Shown one piece after another: positions 18,673 through 28,328 of a stretch of 64,000 bases of DNA. This DNA comes from Comamonas testosteroni (lineage in GTDB: Bacteria; Pseudomonadota; Gammaproteobacteria; Burkholderiales; Burkholderiaceae_C), in contig CP044131.1 of assembly GCA_008727115.1 (NCBI GenBank), forward strand, positions 3,782,001-3,846,000. The letters are read 5' to 3'. The translations under genes and the position numbers were made by a program. How positions within the stretch are numbered: position 1 is the stretch's first letter; each line of letters starts with the position of its first letter. The notes beneath the pieces were generated by a model that worked only from the letters and a program-made list of their open reading frames with translations, searched no databases and was not told the origin of the DNA.

Positions 18673-19194
18673 TCAGGCGGTGAAGATGTCTTCAACCGAC
18701 TTGCCACGCTTTGCAGCCACGTTCGCAGGGGTCGTGGAGTTCTTCAAAGCGTCGAAAGTTGCGCGAACCATGTTGTAGGGGTTCGACGAACCATGGCTCT
18801 TGGCCACGATGTCGGTGATACCCACCACTTCAAAAACAGCGCGCATAGGGCCGCCAGCGATGATGCCGGTACCCTTGGGAGCTGGGTGCAGCTCCACCTT
18901 GGCAGCGCCGTGATGGCCCTTCACCGAGTGGTGAATGGTGCCGCTCTTCAGTGCAACCTTCATCAGGTTGCGACGGCATTCTTCCATCGCTTTTTGCACG
19001 GCAGCAGGCACTTCCTTGGACTTGCCCTTACCCATGCCAACGCGACCGTCACCGTCGCCAACCACGGTCAGTGCAGCGAAGCCGAGGATACGACCGCCCT
19101 TCACAACCTTGGTGACGCGGTTCACCGCGATCATTTTTTCGCGCAGACCGTCGTCATTACCCTGGTCTTGCACTTTGGGGGAAAATTTAGCCAT
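18673..19194 (-). CDS. rpsE: 30S ribosomal protein S5
   Basis: The 173-residue protein has the S5 RNA-binding domain ([20 protein letters not shown]) and the C-terminal fold with [20 protein letters not shown]5 acts in decoding fidelity and mRNA unwinding. It follows rplR by 15 bp. Confidence 0.98.
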   Translation of the reverse strand: MAKFSPKVQDQGNDDGLREKMIAVNRVTKVVKGGRILGFAALTVVGDGDGRVGMGKGKSKEVPAAVQKAMEECRRNLMKVALKSGTIHHSVKGHHGAAKVELHPAPKGTGIIAGGPMRAVFEVVGITDIVAKSHGSSNPYNMVRATFDALKNSTTPANVAAKRGKSVEDIFTA

Positions 19195-19209
19195 TTGTAT
19201 CCGCTCCGC

Positions 19210-19575
19210 TTAGAACTGCAGGCCCGCTTCGCGAGCGGCTTCTGCCAAAGCCTTCACGCGGCCATGGTATGCAAAACCGGCGCGGTCGAAAGCCACTTTC
19301 TCAACGCCAGCAGCCTTAGCCTTTTCAGCAATACGCTTGCCGATCAGCGTGGCGGCAGCCACGTTGCCACCCTTGCCAGCGGCGCCGAGTTGCGAACGCA
19401 CTTCGACTTCTGCAGTGGAGGCCGAAGCCAGCACCTTGGTGCCGTCTTCCGAAACCACGGAGGCGTAGATGTGGAGATTGGTGCGGTTCACGCTCAGACG
19501 TGCAACGCCTTGCTGGGCAATGCGGATGCGAGTCTGACGGGCACGACGCAGACGCTGCTCTTTCTTGTTCAACAT
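19210..19575 (-). CDS. rplR: 50S ribosomal protein L18
   Basis: The 121-residue protein begins [20 protein letters not shown] and has L18 motifs ([36 protein letters not shown]). L18 binds 5S rRNA. An ATG one codon upstream (19578) is also possible. The second ATG gives better spacing to GGAG and matches the family N terminus. Confidence 0.97.
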   Translation of the reverse strand: MLNKKEQRLRRARQTRIRIAQQGVARLSVNRTNLHIYASVVSEDGTKVLASASTAEVEVRSQLGAAGKGGNVAAATLIGKRIAEKAKAAGVEKVAFDRAGFAYHGRVKALAEAAREAGLQF

Positions 19576-19586
19576 CATGCAGCTCC

Positions 19587-20120
19587 TTACTTCTTCTTGG
19601 TCTCTTTGATCGTGACCTTCTCACCCGCATAGCGGATGCCCTTGCCCTTGTAAGGCTCGGGAGGACGAACGGCGCGGATCTCAGCAGCCAATTGACCGAC
19701 GACTTGGCGGTCAGCACCCTTGATCACGATTTCGGTCGGAGTGGGGGTTGCGACAGTGATGCCGGCAGGCATCTCGAAGTTGACGGGGTGCGAGTAGCCC
19801 ACTGCCAGGTTCAGCTTGGAACCTTGTGCAGCAGCCTTGTAGCCCACGCCAATCAGCGTCAGCTTCTTCTCGAAGCCTTCAGTCACGCCCTTGACCATGT
19901 TGTTGACCAACTGGCGGACAGTACCGGCCAGAGCGTCAGCTTCACGGGAGTCGTTGGCGGGAGCAAAGGACAGCTTGCCGTCGTTGTTGCCGATAGTCAC
20001 CAGGCCGTTCAGAGCCAGCGACAGATCGCCGCCCTTGCCCTTGACCTTGATGGATTCAGCGTTGATGGACACATCCACACCAGCGGGGATGGTCACAATA
20101 GCTTTTGCTACGCGAGACAT
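19587..20120 (-). CDS. rplF: 50S ribosomal protein L6
   Basis: The 177-residue protein begins [20 protein letters not shown] and ends with the L6 signature [20 protein letters not shown]. It has two tandem L6 folds. It lies 25 bp after rpsH. Confidence 0.98.
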   Translation of the reverse strand: MSRVAKAIVTIPAGVDVSINAESIKVKGKGGDLSLALNGLVTIGNNDGKLSFAPANDSREADALAGTVRQLVNNMVKGVTEGFEKKLTLIGVGYKAAAQGSKLNLAVGYSHPVNFEMPAGITVATPTPTEIVIKGADRQVVGQLAAEIRAVRPPEPYKGKGIRYAGEKVTIKETKKK

Positions 20121-20145
20121 TTCAGTATTTCTCCTTCAATGTCCG

Positions 20146-20541
20146 TTAGGCCACATAGCACAGCACTTCGCCGCCGATACCGGCTGCACGTGCCTTGCGA
20201 TCGGTCATCACACCCTTGGGTGTAGTGACGATGGCCACACCCAGGCCGTTTTGGACCTGAGGAATTGCGTGACGACCCTTGTAAACACGCAGGCCAGGAC
20301 GGCTAACGCGTTCGATACGTTCGATCACAGGCTGACCGGCGTAGTACTTCAGGGTAATTTCGAGTTCGGACTTGCCACCTTCGGTCTTGACTTCAAAACC
20401 GTCGATATAGCCTTCTTCCTTCAGCACTTGTGCGATGGCAACCTTCACCTTGGAGGAAGGAGCCGACACAGTGGCCTTGGAGACCATTTGTGCGTTGCGG
20501 ATGCGTGTCAGCAAGTCAGCGATGGGATCACTCATGCTCAT
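20146..20541 (-). CDS. rpsH: 30S ribosomal protein S8
   Basis: The 131-residue protein begins [20 protein letters not shown] and ends with the S8 motif [21 protein letters not shown]8 binds 16S rRNA helix 21, and in E. coli it also represses the spc operon by binding its mRNA. Such a site was not identified here. Confidence 0.98.
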   Translation of the reverse strand: MSMSDPIADLLTRIRNAQMVSKATVSAPSSKVKVAIAQVLKEEGYIDGFEVKTEGGKSELEITLKYYAGQPVIERIERVSRPGLRVYKGRHAIPQVQNGLGVAIVTTPKGVMTDRKARAAGIGGEVLCYVA

Positions 20542-20561
20542 GTTTAATCTCTCCTGCTTGC

Positions 20562-20867
20562 TTACCAGCTGGCCTTGGTGACACCGGGGATGTCGCCAGC
20601 AAAAGCCAGTTCACGGATCTTTGCACGACCCAGACCGAATTGGCGGAAAGTACCGCGAGGACGGCCAGTGATCTCGCAACGTGCACGTTGACGAGTGGGG
20701 TTCGAGTTACGGGGCAGCTTTTGCAGACCCAGGCGAGCGGCATCACGCTCTTCGTCGGAACGCTTTGCGTCGCCGGCAATTGCCTTCAGTTCTGCATACT
20801 TGGCAGCATACTTGGCTGCCAGCTTTTCGCGCTTGATTTCGCGCTGAATCATTGCTACTTTAGCCAT
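20562..20867 (-). CDS. rpsN: 30S ribosomal protein S14
   Basis: The ATG at 20867 opens [20 protein letters not shown], the family N terminus, giving 101 residues. The in-frame extension further upstream runs into rplE and is not coding. It is the long zinc-independent form, with [19 protein letters not shown] in the C-terminal region. Confidence 0.97.
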   Translation of the reverse strand: MAKVAMIQREIKREKLAAKYAAKYAELKAIAGDAKRSDEERDAARLGLQKLPRNSNPTRQRARCEITGRPRGTFRQFGLGRAKIRELAFAGDIPGVTKASW

Positions 20868-20875
20868 GCGCCACC

Positions 20876-21415
20876 TCAGTTCTTGAAGGGGAATTTGAAA
20901 GCGGCGAGCAGTGCCTTGCACTCTTCGTCGTTCTTCGCTGTTGTCGTGATGCTGATGTTCAGACCACGCAGAGCGTCCACCTTGTCGTACTCGATTTCGG
21001 GGAAGATGATTTGTTCTTTGACGCCAACGTTGTAGTTGCCGCGGCCATCAAAAGAACGGCCCGAGATACCACGGAAGTCACGCACGCGGGGCAGAGCCAC
21101 GGTCACGAAACGGTCCAGGAATTCGTACATCTGAACGCCACGCAGGGTCACCATGCAGCCAATAGCTTGGCCTTCGCGGATCTTGAAACCAGCGATAGCC
21201 TTCTTGGCCTTGGTCACCACAGGCTTCTGACCAGCAATCTTGGTCAGGTCAGCCACGGCGTTGTCCATCACCTTCTTGTCGGCCACGGCTTCGCTCACAC
21301 CCATGTTCAGAGTGATCTTGGTCAGACGGGGCACTTCCATAGCGGAGGTGTAGCCGAACTTTTCTTTCAGTTCAGCCGCGATCTTTTCGCGATAGAGTTT
21401 TTGCAGTCGTGCCAT
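20876..21415 (-). CDS. rplE: 50S ribosomal protein L5
   Basis: The 179-residue protein contains [20 protein letters not shown] and a C-terminal [21 protein letters not shown]5 binds 5S rRNA and the P-site tRNA. It is tightly spaced between rplX (10 bp) and rpsN (8 bp). Confidence 0.98.
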   Translation of the reverse strand: MARLQKLYREKIAAELKEKFGYTSAMEVPRLTKITLNMGVSEAVADKKVMDNAVADLTKIAGQKPVVTKAKKAIAGFKIREGQAIGCMVTLRGVQMYEFLDRFVTVALPRVRDFRGISGRSFDGRGNYNVGVKEQIIFPEIEYDKVDALRGLNISITTTAKNDEECKALLAAFKFPFKN

Positions 21416-21425
21416 GTGTTACTCC

Positions 21426-21743
21426 TTAGGCGGCGATTTCAGCGCCATTGGACTTGAACACGCGAACACGTGTGCCGTCGGCGTTCACCTTGATGCCCAC
21501 GCGATCGGCCTTGCCGGTCGCTGCATTGAAGATAGCCACGTTGGATTGGTGGATAGGCATGGCCTTTTCCACGATGCCGCCGGTGGTGCCCTTCATGGGG
21601 TTAGGCTTGGTGTGCTTCTTGACCAGGTTGATACCTTCCACGACAACGTGGGAGTCATCCTTGCGCAGAGAAACAGTGCCACGCTTGCCCTTGTCACGGC
21701 CGGTCAGCACGATAACTTCGTCGCCCTTGCGAATCTTGTTCAT
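21426..21743 (-). CDS. rplX: 50S ribosomal protein L24
   Basis: The 105-residue protein begins [20 protein letters not shown], with a KOW motif. L24 initiates 50S assembly near the tunnel exit. It follows rplN by 12 bp. Confidence 0.98.
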   Translation of the reverse strand: MNKIRKGDEVIVLTGRDKGKRGTVSLRKDDSHVVVEGINLVKKHTKPNPMKGTTGGIVEKAMPIHQSNVAIFNAATGKADRVGIKVNADGTRVRVFKSNGAEIAA

Positions 21744-21755
21744 GGTGCTATTCCT

Positions 21756-22124
21756 TTAGAGAACTTCAGGGGCCAGCGACACGATCTTCATGAACTTTTC
21801 AGTACGCAGTTCACGAGTCACGGGGCCAAAGATGCGGGTGCCGATAGGCTCCAGCTTGGCGTTCAGCAGCACGGCGGCATTGCCGTCGAACTTCACGAGC
21901 GAACCGTCTGCACGACGGATGCCCTTGGCGGTGCGCACCACCACAGCACTGTAGACCTCGCCTTTTTTGACGCGACCACGAGGAGCTGCTTCCTTGACGC
22001 TCACCTTGATGATGTCGCCAACACTTGCGTAGCGGCGATGAGAACCACCCAGCACCTTAATGCACTGGACAGACTTCGCGCCGGTGTTGTCGGCAACCTC
22101 TAACCGAGATTCTGTTTGGATCAT
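21756..22124 (-). CDS. rplN: 50S ribosomal protein L14, first gene of the block
   Basis: The 122-residue protein begins [20 protein letters not shown] and ends [14 protein letters not shown]14 contacts the 16S rRNA at bridge B5/B8. In most bacteria rpsQ, rpmC and the rest of the S10 operon precede rplN. Here no ribosomal gene precedes it, and the upstream region holds a leader of about 160 nt, a sigma-70-type promoter and then the convergent end of glpD. The spc operon therefore begins at this gene. Confidence 0.98.
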   Translation of the reverse strand: MIQTESRLEVADNTGAKSVQCIKVLGGSHRRYASVGDIIKVSVKEAAPRGRVKKGEVYSAVVVRTAKGIRRADGSLVKFDGNAAVLLNAKLEPIGTRIFGPVTRELRTEKFMKIVSLAPEVL

Positions 22125-22283
22125 TTCAATATTCCCAACTTGCTCCAGCAGACCCGGACAGCCCCAGAGAACTTCTCAAGGGCCGAACGAGCAGCCGGTC
22201 AGTCTTGGGCCCGTCGTCCACCTCCCGGACCATTCCGGAGGGCTTCCCGCTGGGCAGAAAGTTCCACGCTTTTACACGTGAAG
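22125..22283 (-). promoter_or_regulatory. 5' leader of the rplN operon
   Basis: About 160 nt separate the predicted start of transcription from the rplN ATG. The transcribed strand contains an imperfect hairpin around CCCTCCGGAATGGTCCGGGA (22190-22250 region) and other GC-rich self-complementary stretches. A leader this long before a ribosomal operon is compatible with autogenous control, but no known ribosomal-protein binding motif was recognised. Confidence 0.35.
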
Positions 22284-22289
22284 CAGGAG

Positions 22290-22318
22290 AGTATCGCAGG
22301 AATTCCTTTGTGCGTCAA
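22290..22318 (-). promoter_or_regulatory. Sigma-70-type promoter for the rplN (spc/alpha) operon
   Basis: On the minus strand TTGACG (-35, 22313-22318), a 17-bp spacer and GATACT (-10, 22290-22295) form a near-consensus promoter, the only good candidate between glpD and rplN. Confidence 0.65.
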
Positions 22319-22400
22319 GCGCTTAGCCTGTAATAACCGCACTGATTTCACTGCTGCCAAGGCCTATTCCACGACCTCTTACCCTTGCACCAAAAACAAT

Positions 22401-22476
22401 AGCAGCTAGTGCCTTTATTTCATTGATTTCAAACAAAAAAGTATTTGAAATCGTTGAAATAAGAGCGCTAGCTGCT
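22401..22476. repeat. Repeat family B, long hairpin, probable glpD terminator
   Basis: Two 33-nt arms (22401-22433 and 22444-22476) are inverted repeats matching at 28 of 33 positions around a 10-nt loop. Both ends carry the AGCAGCTAG family B core. T-runs follow on both strands (ATTTTTTTG on plus, ATTGTTTTTGG on minus). It lies 80 bp past the glpD stop. Confidence 0.7.
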
Positions 22477-22556
22477 CATTTTTTTGCAATTTTCCGCAAT
22501 TGCACCGCCCTGCTAGATGTTGCTCACCTGCAACATCCTGCAGGGCGCTTACATCA

Positions 22557-24152
22557 TCAAGCCTGCACGGGCAGATATTGGCGCGAAAGTGCCATGAAGT
22601 CGTTGAGATGCACATCCTGACCAAGCTCCTCGGTCAGGATGGCCGCGACGCGAGGCGCAATCTCGGCCGCCTTGCGCGCATCCAGAAAGAGCAAGCGACT
22701 GCGACGCGCCAGCATGTCTTCGACGGTGCGGGCGTACTCGAAGCGGGCTGCAAAGCGCACCATGGCTTCCGACAAGCCATCCGCCAGCCAGTTCTGCGCA
22801 CCGGGCAGATCCGCTACCGCCGATGCATCCGTGCCGTAGGAATGCAGACCCTGAGCCTGGTTCATGCGGTGCGTGACAGCAGCCTCGGCCGGCGCACCGA
22901 CCAGGGGCAGATTCACGGTCACGCCGGCGGGGCGACTGGACAGGGCACCAATCTGGAAGCATTCGGCCAGCACATCCTCGGACATGGCGCGGTAAGTCGT
23001 CCACTTACCGCCCGTCACCGTCACCAGCCCGGTCTTGCTGGACATCACCGTGTGCTCACGGCTGATCTTCTTGGTGTTCTCGCCATCGTCATCCTGCGGC
23101 TTGACCAGCGGGCGCAGGCCCACCCACATGCTGCGCACATCGGCCAGCGTGGGCTGACGGCTCAGATACTTGCCGGCCTCGCCAAGAATGAAATCCAGTT
23201 CTTCGGGGAAAGGCAGGGGCTCGCGCGCCAGATCATGGCGTGGCGTATCGGTCGTACCCAGAATCACCTTGCCCAGCCATGGCACGGCAAACAGGACGCG
23301 GCCATCGGCCGTCTTGGGAATCAGCAACGCGTGATCGGTGGGCAGAAACTCGCGATCCACCACCACGTGCACGCCCTGACTGGGCGCCACCATGGGCTTG
23401 ACAGGCCTGCCCTGCGCCTCGGCATCTTGCTGGCGGAACAGATCCACCCAGGGCCCCGTGGCATTGACCACGCATTGGGCACGCACGGTAAAGCTCTGGC
23501 CCGACTCCGCATCGCGGCATGTCAGCCCAGCGACCTTGCCGCCTTCGTAGATCAGCTTTTCCGCAGGGCAGTAATTGATGAGCAAAGCGCCCTTGGACGC
23601 CGCGGTACGCGCCAGCGCCAATGCCAGACGGGCATCGTCAAACTGACCGTCCCAGTACTTCACGCCGCCCTTCAAGCCCTTTTGCTGCACGGTCGGCAGG
23701 TATTGCACCGTCTTGGCCGCAGAGAGAAACTCGGTGGAGCCCAGCCCCGCCTTGCCGGCCAGTGCGTCGTACATCTTCAGGCCGATGCCGTAGAACGGCG
23801 TATCGAGCAGCTTGTAAGAGGGCATGACGAATGCCAGCGGCTGGGCCAGGTGCGGCGCGTTGTGCAGCAAGGTCGTGCGCTCGTGCAGCGCCTCGCGCAC
23901 CAGCGAGATATTGCCCTGCGCCAGATAGCGCACGCCGCCGTGCACCAGTTTGGTAGCGCGCGACGAGGTGCCCTTGGCAAAGTCCATGGACTCCAGCAGC
24001 ACCACCTTGAACCCACGCGCCGCAGCATCCACGGCCACGCCCAGGCCGGTGGCACCCCCACCCACGATGGCCAGATCGAAGGTTTCCGTCTGCGCCAGAC
24101 GCTCCAGCAGTTGCGAGCGCGTTGTAGCCAAAGGTTGAGTGGACTGATTCAT
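22557..24152 (-). CDS. glpD: Aerobic glycerol-3-phosphate dehydrogenase
   Basis: The 531-residue flavoprotein has an N-terminal FAD dinucleotide-binding motif (DLAIVGGGATGLGVAVDAAA), the GlpD motifs SSRATKLVHGGVRYL and TVTGGKWTTYRAMSEDVL, and the usual C-terminal cap. It oxidises glycerol-3-phosphate to dihydroxyacetone phosphate at the inner membrane and feeds the quinone pool. It is divergent from the glpR-GNAT-glpK operon. The shared 507-bp intergenic region holds TTCG-rich putative GlpR sites close to the glpD start. Confidence 0.97.
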   Translation of the reverse strand: MNQSTQPLATTRSQLLERLAQTETFDLAIVGGGATGLGVAVDAAARGFKVVLLESMDFAKGTSSRATKLVHGGVRYLAQGNISLVREALHERTTLLHNAPHLAQPLAFVMPSYKLLDTPFYGIGLKMYDALAGKAGLGSTEFLSAAKTVQYLPTVQQKGLKGGVKYWDGQFDDARLALALARTAASKGALLINYCPAEKLIYEGGKVAGLTCRDAESGQSFTVRAQCVVNATGPWVDLFRQQDAEAQGRPVKPMVAPSQGVHVVVDREFLPTDHALLIPKTADGRVLFAVPWLGKVILGTTDTPRHDLAREPLPFPEELDFILGEAGKYLSRQPTLADVRSMWVGLRPLVKPQDDDGENTKKISREHTVMSSKTGLVTVTGGKWTTYRAMSEDVLAECFQIGALSSRPAGVTVNLPLVGAPAEAAVTHRMNQAQGLHSYGTDASAVADLPGAQNWLADGLSEAMVRFAARFEYARTVEDMLARRSRLLFLDARKAAEIAPRVAAILTEELGQDVHLNDFMALSRQYLPVQA

Positions 24153-24225
24153 GGGTGGGTTTCAGCGGTGACTGTCTGCACCGCCACATTGCTCAGGGCA
24201 ACGCGCCAGACCAGACAAAAAACAA

Positions 24226-24300
24226 ATTTCGAGTTGCATATTTTCGCTCTTTTTCGTTTTTCGCGCACAAATTCGCATAAACACTGTTTCGTTTTTGCGC
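24226..24300. promoter_or_regulatory. Cluster of TTCG boxes, putative GlpR operators
   Basis: Within 75 bp there are repeated TTTCG elements (ATTTTCGCTCTTTTTCGTTT, ATTCGCATAAAC, TGTTTCGTTTTTGCG) in the AT-rich region between glpD and glpR. DeoR-type GlpR proteins bind TTCG-containing half-sites, so these are plausible operators. The rest of 24153-24659 holds no gene. More TTCG-like motifs occur near 24497 and 24549. Confidence 0.5.
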
Positions 24301-24659
24301 GATTTACAGCATCTGCTTGGCAGGCTGCGTGCACAATGCGCACTACTTTCACCCCTGCAAGCCCGCTGCACAAGCAGAGTTCACCCCAGCCGTTTGCGCA
24401 CGCCCGTCGCACACCGGGCTGCCAAACAAGCACCAAAGAGCACCTCCAGCCCTGCGCCTTGGGCGCTCAGCACAAGCCTGATTGAAAGACCAGACGTTCA
24501 TTTTTGATTTTTACGAGCCTATTCCATAGAAAATCACCCTATTAGAGGTTCGTTTGGATTCGCTCACAATCCTTGCATTGCGTGCAGCCCTGTCCAAGCT
24601 CAAGGCCGACTGCCCAACGATGCGCGAAAGACATAGAGATTCATAACCACTTAACAACC

Positions 24660-25424
24660 ATGAATAGCAATCCACGTCAGTTGCAGCTTGTCGAAGAGGT
24701 CCGCTCCCGCCAATCCACATCGGTAGAGCAACTGGCCGATATTCTGGGAGTCACGCTGCAAACCGTACGCCGCGACATTCAGAAACTGGCCGATGCCGGC
24801 CTGTTGGTGCGCTTTCATGGGGGCGTGCGCGTGCCCAGCGCCACCGTAGAGAACCTGGCCCACACCCAGCGTCAGGTGCTGCATGCCGAAGGCAAGATGC
24901 GCATTGCCCGCGCCATTGCCGAGGCCATTCCCAACGGTTGCTCGCTGATTCTCAATATCGGCACCACGACCGAAGCCGTGGCCCAGGCGCTGCTGCAGCA
25001 CAAGGGCCTGCGCGTCATCACCAACAACCTGAACGTGGCGGCCATCCTCAGCAGCAATGCCGATTGCGAAGTCATTGTTGCGGGCGGTGTGGTGCGCACG
25101 CGCGACCGCGGCATTGTGGGCGAGGCGGCTGTCGACTTCATGCGCCAGTTCAAGGTGGACATTGCCGTGATCGGCATCTCAGCCATCGAGTCGGACGGCA
25201 GCCTGCGCGACTTCGACCTGCGCGAGGTCAAGGTGGCGCAGACCATCATCGGCCAGTCACGCGAGGTCTGGCTGGCCGCTGACCACAGCAAGTTCCGCCG
25301 CCAGGCCATGGTGGAGCTGGCCCGCCTGAACCAGATCGATCGCCTGTTCACCGACATTTCGCCTTCGGCCCCGTTCGACACCCTGCTGCGCGACGCCGAG
25401 GTGCAGTGCACGATTGCGCAATGA
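24660..25424 (+). CDS. glpR: DeoR-family repressor, GlpR-like
   Basis: From the ATG at 24660 the product is 254 residues, [20 protein letters not shown]. An N-terminal DeoR helix-turn-helix ([20 protein letters not shown]) is followed by the DeoRC effector domain ([36 protein letters not shown]). The E. coli GlpR length is 252. It sits between divergent glpD and downstream glpK, so it is expected to repress glycerol use and respond to glycerol-3-phosphate. Its stop overlaps the next start (ATGA). Confidence 0.93.
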   Translation: MNSNPRQLQLVEEVRSRQSTSVEQLADILGVTLQTVRRDIQKLADAGLLVRFHGGVRVPSATVENLAHTQRQVLHAEGKMRIARAIAEAIPNGCSLILNIGTTTEAVAQALLQHKGLRVITNNLNVAAILSSNADCEVIVAGGVVRTRDRGIVGEAAVDFMRQFKVDIAVIGISAIESDGSLRDFDLREVKVAQTIIGQSREVWLAADHSKFRRQAMVELARLNQIDRLFTDISPSAPFDTLLRDAEVQCTIAQ

Positions 25425-25921
25425 GCGCTTCCCGCTACCAGATTCGCCCTGCCCAGCTGGCCGATGCACAAGGCATCGCCAAGCTGCTGCAAGGCATTGG
25501 CTGGTTCAAGGCCTACGAAGGGCGCAGCGACGCCGAGAACACGCAGGCCGTACAAGCGCTTTTGGACAACCTGCAGGCACCGGCCACCGAGCGCGGCCTG
25601 CTGCTGATCGCCGAAGACGAGCAGCAGCGCATCCACGGCTACTGCGCCGTGCACTGGCTGCCGGTTGCGGTGCTGCAAGGCTGGGAAGCCTATCTGAGCG
25701 AGCTTTTTGTGGCCGACGCCGCACGCGGTGCCGGGCTGGGCCAGCAGTTGCTGGACACCGCCACACAGGCGGCGCGCGAGCGCGGCTGCCTGCGCATCTG
25801 GCTGGTCAACAACCGCGAGCGCCCATCCTATGCGCGCGGCTTTTACTCCCGACAGGGCTGGAGCGAACAGGCCGAGATGGCCCGTTTTGTACTCCCGCTC
25901 CATACGACGAACCAAGCATGA
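25421..25921 (+). CDS. GNAT-family N-acetyltransferase embedded in the glp operon
   Basis: The 166-residue protein begins [20 protein letters not shown], with the GNAT acetyl-CoA loop ([20 protein letters not shown]) and the C-terminal [15 protein letters not shown]. The start overlaps the glpR stop and the stop overlaps the glpK start (both ATGA), so the three genes are translationally coupled. The family transfers acetyl groups from acetyl-CoA to amines or protein lysines/N termini. The substrate is unknown. Insertion between glpR and glpK is unusual and suggests a link to glycerol metabolism, perhaps acetylation of GlpK or another enzyme (speculation). Confidence 0.88.
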   Translation: MSASRYQIRPAQLADAQGIAKLLQGIGWFKAYEGRSDAENTQAVQALLDNLQAPATERGLLLIAEDEQQRIHGYCAVHWLPVAVLQGWEAYLSELFVADAARGAGLGQQLLDTATQAARERGCLRIWLVNNRERPSYARGFYSRQGWSEQAEMARFVLPLHTTNQA

Positions 25922-27414
25922 CAACCTATCTGCTCGCCCTGGACCAGGGCACTTCCAGCTCCCGCTCCATCGTGTTTGATACACAGGGCCGCATCGTCGC
26001 CTCGGCACAGCTGGAGTTGCCGCAAATCTACCCACAGCCGGGCTGGGTGGAGCATGACCCCCGCGAGATCTGGCGCACCCAGCTGAGCACGGCCAAAGAA
26101 GCGCTGGCCAAGGCGGGCCTGAAAGCCAGCGACATCCGCAGCGTGGGCATCACCAACCAGCGCGAGACCACCATCGTCTGGAACCGCAAGACAGGCCAGC
26201 CCATTCACCACGGCATCGTCTGGCAGGATCGCCGGGCCGAGCCTACCTGCCAACAACTGCGCGATGCCGGTCACAGCGATGCCATCCTGCAAAAGACCGG
26301 CTTGCGCATCGATGCCTATTTTTCAGGCACCAAGCTCAAGTGGCTGCTGGATAACGTGGCCGGTGCTCGCGCAGCAGCGCAGGCCGGTGAGCTGGCCTTT
26401 GGCACTGTGGACTGCTGGCTGATCTGGCAGCTGTCGGGCGGCAAGCGCCATGTCACCGACGTCAGCAACGCCAGCCGCACCATGCTCTTCAATGTGCATA
26501 CCAATCAATGGGATGCCGACTTGCTGGCCCTGCTGGATATTCCCGCCAGCCTGATGCCCGAGGTTCTGCCCTCCGCAGCCGACTTTGGCCAGACGGCCGA
26601 TGATGTGCTGGGCGGAGTCATCAATATCGGCGGCGTGGCCGGTGACCAGCAAAGCGCCCTCTTCGGCCAGGCCTGCTTTGAAGCCGGCATGGCCAAGAAC
26701 ACGTATGGCACGGGCTGCTTCATGCTCATGCACACGGGTCAGCAATTCCAGACATCGGCCAACGGCCTGCTGACCACTTCTGCCGCCCAACCCAATGCAA
26801 CGCCCCAGTTCGCACTGGAAGGCAGTGTGTTCGTCGGCGGTGCCGTGGTGCAGTGGCTGCGCGACGGCCTGCAGGCCATTGAGCACAGCGGCCAGGTGCA
26901 GCAACTGGCCGAATCTGTGCCCGACAGCGGCGGCGTGATGATGGTTCCCGCCTTTACCGGCCTGGGCGCACCCTACTGGAAGCCCGACGCACGCGGCACC
27001 ATTACCGGGCTGACGCGCGGCACGACGATTGCCCATATCGCCCGCGCCGCCCTTGAATCCATCGCCTACCAAAGCGCGGCCTTGCTGCAGGCCATGAGCC
27101 GCGATGCCGTGGGCAACGGTGGCCGTCCGGTCAGCGAGCTGCGCGTGGATGGCGGCGCCAGCGTGAACAATCTGCTCATGCAGTTCCAGGCCGACCTGCT
27201 GGGCATCCCTGTGGTGCGCCCCGCCTGCGTGGAGACCACGGCGCTGGGCGCCGCGTATCTGGCCGGCCTGTCCTGCGGCGTGTATCAAAGCACCGAGGAG
27301 CTGTCTGCGCTGTGGAAGGCAGAGCGCCGATTCATGCCCACACTGAGCAAGGAGCGCGCCGATGAGCTGATGCAGCGCTGGGAGCTGGCCGTACGCCAGA
27401 CCACGGCCCTGTAA
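25918..27414 (+). CDS. glpK: Glycerol kinase
   Basis: The 498-residue protein begins [20 protein letters not shown] (phosphate 1 motif of the FGGY family) and contains [36 protein letters not shown] and the adenosine motif [20 protein letters not shown]. It phosphorylates glycerol to glycerol-3-phosphate. The start overlaps the GNAT stop. A longer frame upstream merely overlaps the GNAT gene. A strong terminator follows. Confidence 0.97.
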   Translation: MTTYLLALDQGTSSSRSIVFDTQGRIVASAQLELPQIYPQPGWVEHDPREIWRTQLSTAKEALAKAGLKASDIRSVGITNQRETTIVWNRKTGQPIHHGIVWQDRRAEPTCQQLRDAGHSDAILQKTGLRIDAYFSGTKLKWLLDNVAGARAAAQAGELAFGTVDCWLIWQLSGGKRHVTDVSNASRTMLFNVHTNQWDADLLALLDIPASLMPEVLPSAADFGQTADDVLGGVINIGGVAGDQQSALFGQACFEAGMAKNTYGTGCFMLMHTGQQFQTSANGLLTTSAAQPNATPQFALEGSVFVGGAVVQWLRDGLQAIEHSGQVQQLAESVPDSGGVMMVPAFTGLGAPYWKPDARGTITGLTRGTTIAHIARAALESIAYQSAALLQAMSRDAVGNGGRPVSELRVDGGASVNNLLMQFQADLLGIPVVRPACVETTALGAAYLAGLSCGVYQSTEELSALWKAERRFMPTLSKERADELMQRWELAVRQTTAL

Positions 27415-27420
27415 GCATCA

Positions 27421-27462
27421 AAATCAATAGCTAACAGCGCTTAAAAGATAAGCGCCAGAAGC
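27421..27462. repeat. Repeat family B, short copy after glpK
   Basis: ATAGCTAACAGCGCTTAAAAG followed by ATAAGCGCCAG gives a short AGCGCTT/AAGCGC hairpin with the family B core, located just before the intrinsic terminator. Confidence 0.5.
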
Positions 27463-27472
27463 CAAAAAGACC

Positions 27473-27503
27473 AAAAAAAGGGATGCCACTGCATCCCTTT
27501 TTT
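27473..27503. terminator. Bidirectional terminator between glpK and aqpZ
   Basis: AAAAAAAGGGATGC, loop CACT, GCATCCCTTTTTT lies between the convergent glpK and aquaporin genes and is suitable for both strands. Confidence 0.9.
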
Positions 27504-27522
27504 GCGCAGGCTTCTGAGGTGA

Positions 27523-28221
27523 TCAGTCGTCATCACCCAGCAGCGCCTTGTGAATCAGCGCGCCAATGACGGCTCCCACGATAGGCGCCAGCCAGAACAG
27601 CCACAGCTGCTCCAGCGCAATCGAGGGGCCGAACAGCGCTGGGCCGGTGCTGCGTGCAGGGTTGACCGAGGTATTGGTCACGGGAATCGAGATCAGGTGG
27701 ATCAGCGTCAGGCACAGGCCAATGCTCATGCCCGCAAAGCCCACCGCCGCCTTTTTGGTGGTGGAGCCCAGAATCACCAGCAGGAACACCGCCGTCAGCA
27801 CCACCTCCGTCACCAGTGCGGCCGTCATATTGAACTTGCCGGGGGAATGATCGCCAAAACCGTTGGTAGCCAGATCGGTCACATTGACACCAGCCTTGCC
27901 AGTGGCAATCAGGTACAGCACTGCGGCGGCGGCAATCGCGCCCAGCACCTGCGCAATGATGTAGCCGGGCAGCTCCGCCGCACGAAAGCGCCCTGCCACC
28001 ATCAGCCCCACGGAGACCGCTGGATTGAAGTGGCCGCCAGAAACGGGGCCGAATGCGTAAGCACCGGTCAGCACCGTCAGGCCGAACGCCAGAGACACGC
28101 CCAGCAGGCCAATGCCCACCTCCGGAAAGGCGGCCGCCAGCACCGCGCTGCCGCAGCCACCAAACGTGAGCCAGAAGGTCCCCAGAAACTCCGCCGACCA
28201 TTTTTTGACATTGGATGCCAT
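27523..28221 (-). CDS. aqpZ: Aquaporin Z
   Basis: From the ATG at 28221 (GGGAGAG upstream) the product is 232 residues with six hydrophobic segments and the two NPA boxes ([19 protein letters not shown]). The segment [20 protein letters not shown] is identical in style to E. coli AqpZ, which has 231 residues, and unlike GlpF. Despite lying next to glpK it is therefore predicted to be a water channel rather than a glycerol facilitator. The in-frame extension further upstream has no family support. Confidence 0.93.
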   Translation of the reverse strand: MASNVKKWSAEFLGTFWLTFGGCGSAVLAAAFPEVGIGLLGVSLAFGLTVLTGAYAFGPVSGGHFNPAVSVGLMVAGRFRAAELPGYIIAQVLGAIAAAAVLYLIATGKAGVNVTDLATNGFGDHSPGKFNMTAALVTEVVLTAVFLLVILGSTTKKAAVGFAGMSIGLCLTLIHLISIPVTNTSVNPARSTGPALFGPSIALEQLWLFWLAPIVGAVIGALIHKALLGDDD

Positions 28222-28328
28222 GATTGCTCTCCCCTCTTCGATGGATGCAGTCCATACGGCCCTGCGCCGTACCAAGCGCACCGCCAAGCATCTTAAAAAG
28301 TGCAGCCAGAAGCGCACAAGACATAAAT

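Noticed and set aside
22500..24485. 661-codon open frame on the plus strand opposite glpD
   Set aside because: Low-complexity His/Arg/Gln-rich translation without motifs; glpD on the other strand is certain.
25414..25917. Upstream extension of glpK through the GNAT gene
   Set aside because: Out-of-frame reading of the GNAT gene; GlpK family proteins begin at the ATG at 25918.
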